Positions 6,914-12,901 of a DNA stretch of 12,901 bases are shown piece after piece; the first letter of the stretch is position 1; each line of letters begins with the position of its first letter. This DNA comes from an uncultured Butyricicoccus sp. (GTDB lineage: Bacteria; Bacillota; Clostridia; Oscillospirales; Butyricicoccaceae): contig CAJUDU010000064.1 in the NCBI GenBank assembly GCA_910584935.1, positions 1 through 12,901 on the forward strand. The letters are read 5' to 3'. Below the pieces are notes generated by a model. It saw nothing but the letters and a program-made list of their open reading frames with translations. It was not told the origin of the DNA and did no database searches. The position numbers and the translations under genes are program-made.

Positions 6914-8833
6914 TTGAAAGGTAAAATGAAAGGCTTTGGCCTTTACTTGCTGATCCTGCTGGTGCTGCTTGCCGCGGCAACCGCGGCGCTCAGCCAAAAT
7001 TCCAAAACCCGCCAGGTGATTTATTCCGATGTGCTGACTTATTTTCACAACGGTGAAGTCATGGAATTTTCCGTGGATGATAATGTCCTCCATGCGAAAC
7101 TGCGCAGCGGGGAAACATTCCAGTATACCATTGCGGATATGAATCTGTTCTATTTTGATCTTGGTGATACCATTTTAGAGCAGCAGAAATCCGGCACACT
7201 GGAAAAAATTGATTATACCACCCGCGAAATCCCATGGTGGATGGGGCTTGTGCCATATCTGATTATTATTGTCCTAATGGGGCTGTTCTGGTATTTTATG
7301 ATGAACAAGCAGGATGGCGGCGGCAGAGGCCCAATGCAGTTTGGGCGCGCCCGCGCAAAACTTGCCCAGGATGATAAACGCAAAGTCACATTTAACGATG
7401 TGGCAGGCGCGGATGAGGAAAAAGCAGAACTTCAGGAAATTGTGGAATTTCTGAAAAACCCACAAAAATTTGTCCAGCTTGGCGCACGCATCCCCAAAGG
7501 CGTACTGCTGGTAGGCCCTCCAGGCACAGGTAAAACGCTGATTGCAAAGGCAGTTGCCGGCGAAGCCGGCGTGCCGTTCCTATCGATTTCTGGTTCGGAT
7601 TTCGTCGAATTATATGTCGGCGTTGGTGCGTCCCGTGTGCGTGACCTGTTTGAACAGGCAAAGAAAAATTCCCCTGCGATTGTTTTCATTGATGAAATCG
7701 ACGCAGTTGGGCGGCAGCGCGGCGCAGGTTTAGGCGGCGGTCATGATGAACGCGAACAGACCCTTAACCAGTTGCTTGTCGAGATGGATGGCTTTGGTGC
7801 AAATGAAGGCGTAATTATTATCGCGGCAACCAACCGTCCGGATATTCTCGACCGTGCGCTATTGCGTCCAGGACGTTTTGACCGGCAGGTATATGTCGGT
7901 GCGCCGGATGTCAAAGGGCGTGAGGAAATTCTCAATGTCCATGCGCGCAACAAGCAGTTTGACCCAGATGTAGATTTCAACTCAATCGCCAAAGGCACAG
8001 TCGGCATGACAGGTGCAGATTTGGAAAATCTGCTCAATGAAGCGGCATTGCTTGCGGCGCGGCGCAATAAAAAACTCATCACCAATGATGAGATTGAAGA
8101 AGCGCTGCTCAAAGTGGAAATGGGTCCCGAAAAGAAAAGCCGTGTGGTCAGCGAAAAGAAAAAGCGTATTATTGCGTTCCATGAAGCTGGGCACGCTGTG
8201 GCGCATCACGCCATGGGTACTTTAGACCCAATTCACTATATTACCATTATCCCGCGCGGCGGCGCAGGCGGTTTTACCATGTGGCGTCCGCAGGAAGAAA
8301 GCGGTTTGGAATCCAAAGGCTATTTTGAGGACAGCATTGTCACTGCGCTTGGTGGCCGTGTTGCTGAGCAGCTTATTTTCCACGAAATCACAACCGGTGC
8401 TTCCGGCGATATCCGTCAGGCAACAGCCATGGCGCGCGCAATGGTGGTCAACTATGGCATGAGTGATAAAATCGGCACAGTTGACTATGGCGACAGCGGT
8501 GAAGTGTTTATCGGGCGTGATTTTGGCGCAACCCACAGCTATTCTGAAAATAAAGCAGCGGAAATTGATGCCGAAGTCCACCGTATTATTGATGAAGCAT
8601 ACAGCCGCTGCACAAAAATCCTGACCGAACATGATAAACAGCTTCATGATGTGGCAGAATATTTGCTGCGCAATGAAACCATGGATGGTGATACGTTTAT
8701 CAAACTGTTCAATGGGGAAAGTGTGCCGGATAAGGTTGCAAATGTTGCAACAGCGGAAGAGCTTCGCCATACTCCAGGCATAGATGATACCGTAGAATTA
8801 CAGGATAAAAATGAAAACAGCCTCCCGCATTGA
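6914..8833 (+). CDS. ftsH: ATP-dependent zinc metalloprotease FtsH
   Basis: FtsH is a membrane-anchored hexameric AAA+ protease that degrades misfolded membrane proteins and selected regulators. The 639-residue chain is complete. It has a first membrane helix (about 8-27), an extracytoplasmic segment, and a second helix (about 110-131). The AAA module has Walker A GPPGTGKT (201-208), Walker B with D260-E261 in VFIDEID, and the second region of homology AATNRPDILDRALLRPGRFD. The M41 peptidase domain has the zinc motif HEAGH (423-427), with the third ligand likely D499 in SGDIRQAT. It starts with TTG, 29 bp after hpt, and is closed by a strong terminator, so it ends the housekeeping cluster. 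Nothing is missing or unusual in the motifs. Confidence 0.97.
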   Translation: MKGKMKGFGLYLLILLVLLAAATAALSQNSKTRQVIYSDVLTYFHNGEVMEFSVDDNVLHAKLRSGETFQYTIADMNLFYFDLGDTILEQQKSGTLEKIDYTTREIPWWMGLVPYLIIIVLMGLFWYFMMNKQDGGGRGPMQFGRARAKLAQDDKRKVTFNDVAGADEEKAELQEIVEFLKNPQKFVQLGARIPKGVLLVGPPGTGKTLIAKAVAGEAGVPFLSISGSDFVELYVGVGASRVRDLFEQAKKNSPAIVFIDEIDAVGRQRGAGLGGGHDEREQTLNQLLVEMDGFGANEGVIIIAATNRPDILDRALLRPGRFDRQVYVGAPDVKGREEILNVHARNKQFDPDVDFNSIAKGTVGMTGADLENLLNEAALLAARRNKKLITNDEIEEALLKVEMGPEKKSRVVSEKKKRIIAFHEAGHAVAHHAMGTLDPIHYITIIPRGGAGGFTMWRPQEESGLESKGYFEDSIVTALGGRVAEQLIFHEITTGASGDIRQATAMARAMVVNYGMSDKIGTVDYGDSGEVFIGRDFGATHSYSENKAAEIDAEVHRIIDEAYSRCTKILTEHDKQLHDVAEYLLRNETMDGDTFIKLFNGESVPDKVANVATAEELRHTPGIDDTVELQDKNENSLPH

Positions 8834-8846
8834 TGCGAAGGCTTGC

Positions 8847-8891
8847 AAAAATCCCTTTGTGGCAGCATATTTGCCGCAAAGGGATTTTTTT
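8847..8891 (+). terminator. Intrinsic terminator after ftsH
   Basis: AAAAATCCCTTTG (8847-8859) pairs with CAAAGGGATTTTT (8877-8889). The stem extends inward through a U-G pair and GGCA/TGCC, giving about 18 bp around a 7-nt loop. The T-run is 8885-8891. The A-rich left arm could also let it act on the opposite strand. Confidence 0.93.
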
Positions 8892-8938
8892 CAAATCGGT
8901 CATTCATCCCGTTTCAGCAACTGTTAAACCTTACTTTG

Positions 8939-8967
8939 TTGAAAAGCATTTAAAGATACGGTATACT
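8939..8967 (+). promoter_or_regulatory. Sigma-A type promoter of the zinc-ribbon/lectin unit
   Basis: TTGAAA (8939-8944) and TATACT (8962-8967) are separated by exactly 17 bp. The predicted start near 8974 leaves a leader of about 54 nt before the ATG at 9028. Confidence 0.8.
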
Positions 8968-9027
8968 GGTAATCAGGATAGGCAGGTCTTGGTCTGTTCA
9001 AAAATAGAAAAAGGGGATGTACAATTC

Positions 9028-9729
9028 ATGTTTTGTGCAAAATGTGGGCAGCAGATGCCCGATGGGACAAAGTATTGTCCGCGCTGCGGGGCGCCTGCGA
9101 GCCGTCCGGCGCCGCGTACCATGCAGGCAAGCTATTCGCCTGTCCAGGGCAGCCAGCCAGCGCCAAACCTGGCACAGGCTGCGTCAGCCCGTTCTGGAAA
9201 AAGTATTTTCCGTATTATTTTGATGGTCTTTGGGCTGCTGCATATTGTCATTGCGTTTGTCGCTTCATATGGCAAGCTGCATTATCAAATTGCCCAACTG
9301 CTGGATATGGCAAATCAAATGGATATGCGCCAGTATCTGCCATCAAGCCTTGCGAGAGTGGGCAGTGCGATCCCAGAACGACTTACGGCGTTTAATGCCG
9401 CACGGTTGATGTTGGCAACTGGTGAGGATTACGCTGGGATTTCAGCAGTTATTCTCATGCTGCCTGTGGTATTGGGGATTTTATTTATCCTGCTCAATGT
9501 CATTGGCAAGAAAAAAGGCAGTTATATCTTTACATTTCTGCTGTCACTTGTGGCATGGGGCGATTATGGCTTTATCAGTCTGCTGCTTTCTGACCTCGAC
9601 CGCTATTACGAGATAGGCAGTTTAAGTCTTGTGGTCATGTTTTTGAGTGTCATCCAGCTTGTGCTTGCGTTGGTTGCCTGCTTTGTGGATAAATCCGCAC
9701 GGAAAATCAATCAGCTTCCACGACAATAA
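9028..9729 (+). CDS. Zinc-ribbon protein with four membrane helices
   Basis: This 233-residue protein begins with a double CxxC zinc ribbon: C3-x2-C6 and C17-x2-C20, the latter as CPRCG. A Pro/Ala/Ser-rich linker (about 22-57) follows, then four predicted membrane helices at about 60-80, 138-158, 166-187 and 199-220. The region 82-131 between helices 1 and 2 is polar. I do not recognise a named family. Such N-terminal zinc-ribbon membrane proteins are common in Clostridia and mostly uncharacterised. The ATG at 9028 is chosen because the zinc ribbon starts at once and GGGG lies 11 nt upstream. Open frame further upstream runs through the promoter and terminator and is not coding. It has its own promoter, and the lectin-SLH gene follows only 23 bp later, so the two are probably cotranscribed. 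Confidence 0.82.
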   Translation: MFCAKCGQQMPDGTKYCPRCGAPASRPAPRTMQASYSPVQGSQPAPNLAQAASARSGKSIFRIILMVFGLLHIVIAFVASYGKLHYQIAQLLDMANQMDMRQYLPSSLARVGSAIPERLTAFNAARLMLATGEDYAGISAVILMLPVVLGILFILLNVIGKKKGSYIFTFLLSLVAWGDYGFISLLLSDLDRYYEIGSLSLVVMFLSVIQLVLALVACFVDKSARKINQLPRQ

Positions 9730-9738
9730 ATCAGGAAA

Positions 9739-9743
9739 AGGAG
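9739..9743 (+). promoter_or_regulatory. Ribosome binding site of the lectin-SLH gene
   Basis: AGGAG lies 9 nt before ATG 9753. The in-frame TTG at 9747 would be only 3 nt away. ATG 9753 also gives a normal signal peptide start (MKKYG). The octamer TTTGCAAA spans the gap to the start codon. Confidence 0.75.
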
Positions 9744-9752
9744 TTTTTGCAA

Positions 9753-11549
9753 ATGAAAAAATATGGACTGCGCAAGGTGATTGCGCTCACGTTAGCAATG
9801 GCATTATGTATCGGGCTGCTGCCTGCCGCGCTTGCGGTCAATTCTGTGATGCTGACAAAAGATAACGCAAAGCTGATTGGAAGCGCATATTATGATGCAA
9901 CAAATGATCTATTTGTTTTGACGGAGGAAAGCTATAACAAGAACGGCTCGGTATGGCTTGATCAGGTGAACTGTAATGGTGATTTTACACTTTCACTGGA
10001 GTTCTATACAGGTCATGAAGAGCGCGAAAACGGTGCGGATGGCATTTGTGTTGCGTTTTATGCTGACAGCAATGCTAAGACTTCAGGTCTTGGTTATCAG
10101 GGCTGCGGTGGTTATGCTGTCGAGATTGATACATATCAAAACGGTTATGACCCTGCATATAACCACATTGCGATGATTCAGAACGACATTAGCAAACATT
10201 TGCAGGTAGCGGACGCTACTGCATTTACAGAAGATGGGAAATGGCATCAGCTCCGCATTGCAACCCGGAATCAGGTATGCACTGTGTTTGTTGACGGTGC
10301 GCAAATGCTTGAAATGGATGGTATTGCAGCGGATAAAAAATATAATTTCGGTTTTACGGCGGGAACTGGCGGCAGTTGTAATTATCAAGCCGTCCGAAAT
10401 GTTGTATTGGATGAAGCGGTCTGGCAGGAACCGGAACCGGTGAAGGGCACATTCAATGGGCATGAATATGCGGTTTATAACAAAGGCATCACTTGGGCAC
10501 AGGCAAAAAGCGCCTGTGAAGATGCTGGCGGGCATTTGGTGACCATTGGTTCGCAGGAAGAACAGGATTTTGTTTGGAGCCTGATAAAAGACAACGAAAA
10601 AGAAGGATACTGGATTGGTTTATCCGATACCGAAACAGAAGGGACATGGAAATGGGTAACAGATGAACCTGTGAAATATACCCATTGGGGCAGCACCCAG
10701 CCAGATGACCAGCGAAGCAATGGCGGCGAGGATTTTGTTGGCATCAGCCGGTTAAACAAAAGCTGGGCAAATGCGAGCTATTGGAATGATTTTAATGAAG
10801 ATGGCGTAGATATTGGCATCAGTGGGTTTGGCTATATCTGTGAATGGGGTGTTGATGACCCGGAACCCGAACCAGAACCTGAGAAAAAACCGGAACCTGA
10901 GCCAGAACCTGAACCTCAAAAACCTGCCAGCAAAGATACGACGTCTTTTGGTTCCCATGTATCAGAATGGGCAGCCGATGAAATGGAAAAAGCCTATGAA
11001 ATGAAACTGATTCCAGAAAAACTGGTTGGTGAGGATTTGACCCGTCAGATTAACCGTGCAGAATTTGCAGCCGTTGCGGTAAAAACATTTGAGTCGCTTT
11101 CCGGCGGCAAGGCAGTGCCGATTATTAACAATCCATTCACTGACTGCAATGATACTGAGGTCCTTAAAGCATATAGCATAGGCGCGGTAAAAGGCATTTC
11201 AGATACGCAGTTTTCACCAAATGCCTTGTTAAACCGTGAACAGGCTGCCGCAATGCTGACCCGTGTATTCAAACGCATTACCATTGCAGGCTGGACACTG
11301 GACACAGACAGTCAGTTTACTTTGCCATATACAAAACCGACAGCGTTTGCCGACGATAGGGATATTTCCGGTTGGGCAAAGGACAGTGTTTACTTCATGG
11401 TGGCAAATCAAATCATCAGCGGCACAGGGAATAATAAATTTGCGCCGAAAAATACCACCACAGCACAGGAAGCGCAAGGTTATGCCAATGCAACCCGTGA
11501 ACAAGCGCTTGCAATTGCAGTGCGTATGGTAGAAAATCTGGGAGATTAA
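9753..11549 (+). CDS. Secreted L-type lectin / C-type lectin / SLH surface protein
   Basis: This 598-residue exported protein probably binds glycans at the cell surface. Residues 1-28 form a signal peptide ending ALA. An L-type (legume-like) lectin domain covers about 29-222, with A95-D96-G97 of the sugar site and the metal-site pattern E124, D126, N130, D133, H138, which corresponds to concanavalin A E8, D10, N14, D19 and H24. A C-type lectin-like domain follows at about 234-366, with C255, WIGL (287-290), QPD (316-318), WND (344-346) and C363. It has only the outer Cys pair. QPD is the galactose-type signature in animal lectins. A Pro-Glu spacer (370-391) leads to three SLH repeats (about 404-452, 460-512, 530-598), which usually anchor proteins to pyruvylated wall polymers. 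The domain calls are good. The ligand is inferred only. The upstream zinc-ribbon gene is probably in the same unit. Confidence 0.9.
   Translation: MKKYGLRKVIALTLAMALCIGLLPAALAVNSVMLTKDNAKLIGSAYYDATNDLFVLTEESYNKNGSVWLDQVNCNGDFTLSLEFYTGHEERENGADGICVAFYADSNAKTSGLGYQGCGGYAVEIDTYQNGYDPAYNHIAMIQNDISKHLQVADATAFTEDGKWHQLRIATRNQVCTVFVDGAQMLEMDGIAADKKYNFGFTAGTGGSCNYQAVRNVVLDEAVWQEPEPVKGTFNGHEYAVYNKGITWAQAKSACEDAGGHLVTIGSQEEQDFVWSLIKDNEKEGYWIGLSDTETEGTWKWVTDEPVKYTHWGSTQPDDQRSNGGEDFVGISRLNKSWANASYWNDFNEDGVDIGISGFGYICEWGVDDPEPEPEPEKKPEPEPEPEPQKPASKDTTSFGSHVSEWAADEMEKAYEMKLIPEKLVGEDLTRQINRAEFAAVAVKTFESLSGGKAVPIINNPFTDCNDTEVLKAYSIGAVKGISDTQFSPNALLNREQAAAMLTRVFKRITIAGWTLDTDSQFTLPYTKPTAFADDRDISGWAKDSVYFMVANQIISGTGNNKFAPKNTTTAQEAQGYANATREQALAIAVRMVENLGD
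10860..10916 (+). repeat. Pro-Glu codon repeat (spacer of the lectin-SLH protein)
   Basis: Tandem six-base units encoding Pro-Glu form two blocks: 10860-10883 (PEPEPEPE) and 10890-10916 (PEPEPEPEP), split by two Lys codons. This gives an extended, acidic spacer between the lectin head and the SLH anchor. Repeat number is likely to vary between strains. Confidence 0.9.
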
Positions 11550-11571
11550 CAATAATCTTGATATCATAGAG

Positions 11572-11608
11572 AAGCGCCTGATGATTCATAGGAACACAGG
11601 TGCTTTTT
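11572..11608 (+). terminator. Intrinsic terminator after the lectin-SLH gene
   Basis: AAGCGCCTG (11572-11580) pairs with CAGGTGCTT (11597-11605), including one G-U pair, around a 16-nt loop, and it ends in a T-run (11604-11608). The loop is large but the T-run is clear. Confidence 0.72.
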
Positions 11609-11646
11609 CCTATTGTAAGGTGGGGGTAACGATTCTGAATTGCTCT

Positions 11647-11660
11647 TTTTCATATGAAAA
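11647..11660. promoter_or_regulatory. Perfect 14-bp palindrome next to a promoter
   Basis: TTTTCATATGAAAA is a perfect palindrome ending 3 bp before the proposed -35 element of the last gene. Its place and symmetry fit a binding site for a dimeric regulator. No regulator gene is visible in the window. Confidence 0.4.
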
Positions 11661-11663
11661 CCA

Positions 11664-11692
11664 TAGAAATCGTGCGGATGATATGATATACT
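11664..11692 (+). promoter_or_regulatory. Sigma-A type promoter of the last gene
   Basis: TAGAAA (11664-11669) and TATACT (11687-11692) are separated by 17 bp, with TG at 11684-11685 giving an extended -10. The start site would be near 11699, leaving a leader of about 68 nt. Confidence 0.65.
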
Positions 11693-11710
11693 GAATGGAA
11701 AAGGGAAGGT

Positions 11711-11737
11711 TTGCGGAAAATAAAAGCATTTCCGCAA
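11711..11737 (+). promoter_or_regulatory. Leader hairpin with a possible competing pairing
   Basis: TTGCGGAAA (11711-11719) pairs perfectly with TTTCCGCAA (11729-11737). The left arm overlaps GGTTTGC (11708-11714), which is also complementary to GCAAACC (11760-11766), just before the start codon. The two pairings exclude each other, so the leader could switch access to the ribosome site. This is inferred from complementarity only. Confidence 0.4.
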
Positions 11738-11750
11738 GGGAAATAAGGTA

Positions 11751-11756
11751 AAGGAG
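11751..11756 (+). promoter_or_regulatory. Ribosome binding site of the last gene
   Basis: AAGGAG lies 10 nt before ATG 11767. The ten-base palindrome GTTTGCAAAC (11756-11765) fills the spacer and could be involved in leader pairing. Confidence 0.7.
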
Positions 11757-11766
11757 TTTGCAAACC

Positions 11767-12867
11767 ATGAAAAAACGGATTTCAGCAGCAGTTTTGGCAA
11801 TTTGCTTTTCGCTGCTGGCTGGTACGGCATCCGCATATGACGGCATGGAAAACCGTCCGCTGATTGCAACCGACAGTAAAATCACCACTGGAGATCAAAA
11901 CCCTGTGGTTACGGTCACCACAAGCAATGCAAGATTTGCAGCGGAAGCTTTGCCGCTGGATCGCTATGAGATTTACAACGCAAATACAGAACTAACATTG
12001 TCTTCTGTGACACAGGACAACGATACCCATTTAACCTTTCAGTTTACGGGGACGGCTGCGGTGCCCGGCAGCTATTTAAGCATCCATATTCCAGCGGAAG
12101 GTTTTGCCCAAAGTGACATGGAATATTTAGATTCTAATTTGCTGTATGTTTATGTGTTGTCTTTGGATGGCACCATTCCAGAAGGGGCAGATACAAACCC
12201 CGGAACGCCCAATATCACCATACCAGTGGAATCAGATGCGGAAATTGGGCATTTGGAAAGTGTAGATACTATTATCACCCGTGATTTTGAGGAAATTACC
12301 ATTTCGGGCACTGGGGAATGTTATTTGCAATCCATGCTCAAAGAAGATAAAACTTATGCCGATTGGATAGACCGGATTGATATCCCGGATTATGCTTCTG
12401 GATTTTATCACACCCTCGCGGAAAATTCGGACAAAACAAATCTTTCGGACTTGCTGGTCAAAGATGATTATTATACCATTCAGCCAGCAGCCGCCGCCCC
12501 GCAAAGGCAAAGCTATGAAGTGACTGCGGCACAAACCGTCCAGTTTGCAATACCGGACGCATTTGCCGGGGCTGACAGCAACCCCCTTGCAAACCCTGAT
12601 TATTTTACCGATGATAAATATAACACAGTGGATATCACTGAAGCAGATAAAAATATCAATTATCCGGCATTAAAAGCGGGGGAAGTGGTCATGACACCTA
12701 ATTTTAATGGGATTTATGTGACCAAAGTTAAAAAAACCGATAATCCTTCTTATGAAGCAAACCGCAAAGATGCCTGCACTTATATTTCGGCGGCGTTCCA
12801 TGCGTTTGACCGTGACCATCCGGAAGTATTTTGGCTGAGCGGAGTTTCTAAGGAGCCCCTGATTTAA
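11767..12867 (+). CDS. Secreted protein of unknown function, probably C-terminally truncated
   Basis: This is a 366-residue exported protein with a clear signal peptide (1-23, MKKRISAAVLAICF to TASA). It has no further membrane helix and no SLH repeat. The mature part is rich in Asp, Thr and Tyr. Its last part, with AFHAFDRDHPEVFWLSG (343-359), resembles a segment found ahead of the transglutaminase-like domain in large Clostridial surface proteins. Here translation stops seven residues later, and all three forward frames are closed by 12867. I infer a lost C-terminal half, though a short standalone form is possible. The start is ATG 11767, with AAGGAG (11751-11756) 10 nt upstream. The in-frame TTG at 11758 is too close to that site. 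The gene has its own promoter and a structured leader. Confidence 0.78.
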   Translation: MKKRISAAVLAICFSLLAGTASAYDGMENRPLIATDSKITTGDQNPVVTVTTSNARFAAEALPLDRYEIYNANTELTLSSVTQDNDTHLTFQFTGTAAVPGSYLSIHIPAEGFAQSDMEYLDSNLLYVYVLSLDGTIPEGADTNPGTPNITIPVESDAEIGHLESVDTIITRDFEEITISGTGECYLQSMLKEDKTYADWIDRIDIPDYASGFYHTLAENSDKTNLSDLLVKDDYYTIQPAAAAPQRQSYEVTAAQTVQFAIPDAFAGADSNPLANPDYFTDDKYNTVDITEADKNINYPALKAGEVVMTPNFNGIYVTKVKKTDNPSYEANRKDACTYISAAFHAFDRDHPEVFWLSGVSKEPLI

Positions 12868-12889
12868 TCCTCCATGAGTCAGAAAGGTG

Positions 12890-12898
12890 TGGTATAAT
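12890..12898 (+). promoter_or_regulatory. Extended -10 promoter at the window end
   Basis: TGGTATAAT combines the TGn extension with a consensus TATAAT. No good -35 element is found 16-18 bp upstream. It lies 23 bp after the preceding stop and would drive a gene beyond the window. Confidence 0.42.
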
Positions 12899-12901
12899 AG
12901 G

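Noticed and set aside
8222..8770. 182-codon open frame on the minus strand opposite ftsH
   Set aside because: It mirrors a conserved FtsH coding region, has no recognisable domain or ribosome site, and is explained by codon bias.
8911..8944. Imperfect dyad TTTCAGCAAC / GTTGAAA over the -35 of the zinc-ribbon promoter
   Set aside because: The arms match poorly (two bases missing) and the -35 itself supplies half of the symmetry.
8830..9027. Upstream extension of the zinc-ribbon protein
   Set aside because: The frame runs through the ftsH terminator and a clear promoter. The zinc ribbon begins right after ATG 9028.
9747..9752. TTG start for the lectin-SLH gene
   Set aside because: It lies only 3 nt from the ribosome site, whereas ATG 9753 has better spacing and a normal signal peptide start.

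Overview
The window reads as chromosomal DNA of a low-to-mid GC Firmicute of the class Clostridia, probably an Oscillospirales-type gut anaerobe. The evidence is strong AGGAGG-type Shine-Dalgarno sites, TTG start codons on two core genes, the Firmicute order gdpP-rplI-dnaB and tilS-hpt-ftsH, and an SLH-domain surface protein of a kind typical of Clostridia. The exact genus cannot be read from the sequence alone. All ten genes I can support lie on the + strand. No tRNA, rRNA, CRISPR array or transposase is visible.

Layout. (1) Positions 2-877 hold the 3' part of a sodium/solute symporter gene, closed by a strong intrinsic terminator. (2) Positions 1138-8833 hold a tight six-gene housekeeping cluster: gdpP (c-di-AMP phosphodiesterase), rplI (ribosomal protein L9), dnaB (replicative helicase), tilS (tRNA-Ile lysidine synthetase), hpt (hypoxanthine phosphoribosyltransferase) and ftsH (membrane protease). 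An extended -10 promoter precedes it and a long hairpin terminator follows it. Two gene blocks that are separate in Bacillus subtilis are joined here by an 8-bp dnaB/tilS overlap. (3) Positions 9028-11549 hold a likely two-gene unit with its own promoter: a zinc-ribbon membrane protein and a secreted protein carrying an L-type lectin domain, a C-type lectin-like domain, a Pro-Glu spacer and three SLH cell-wall anchoring repeats. (4) Positions 11767-12867 hold a secreted protein of unknown function that looks cut off at its C-terminus. It is preceded by a leader with a palindrome, a hairpin and a possible competing pairing. An extended -10 promoter for a further gene sits at the very end of the window.

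The housekeeping cluster ties together second-messenger turnover, translation, replication, tRNA modification, purine salvage and membrane proteolysis. The downstream part is accessory and surface-directed, and probably serves glycan or host binding. The most unusual signals are: (a) a chain of about ten adjacent inverted repeats packed into roughly 320 bp of a 74% GC island inside the tilS coding sequence; (b) the double-lectin SLH protein, with an apparently intact metal-binding set in its L-type domain; (c) the abrupt loss of coding potential in all frames after a typical mid-protein motif at 12840-12867; (d) the structured leader of that last gene; and (e) a His-to-Asn change in the GGGH motif of GdpP.
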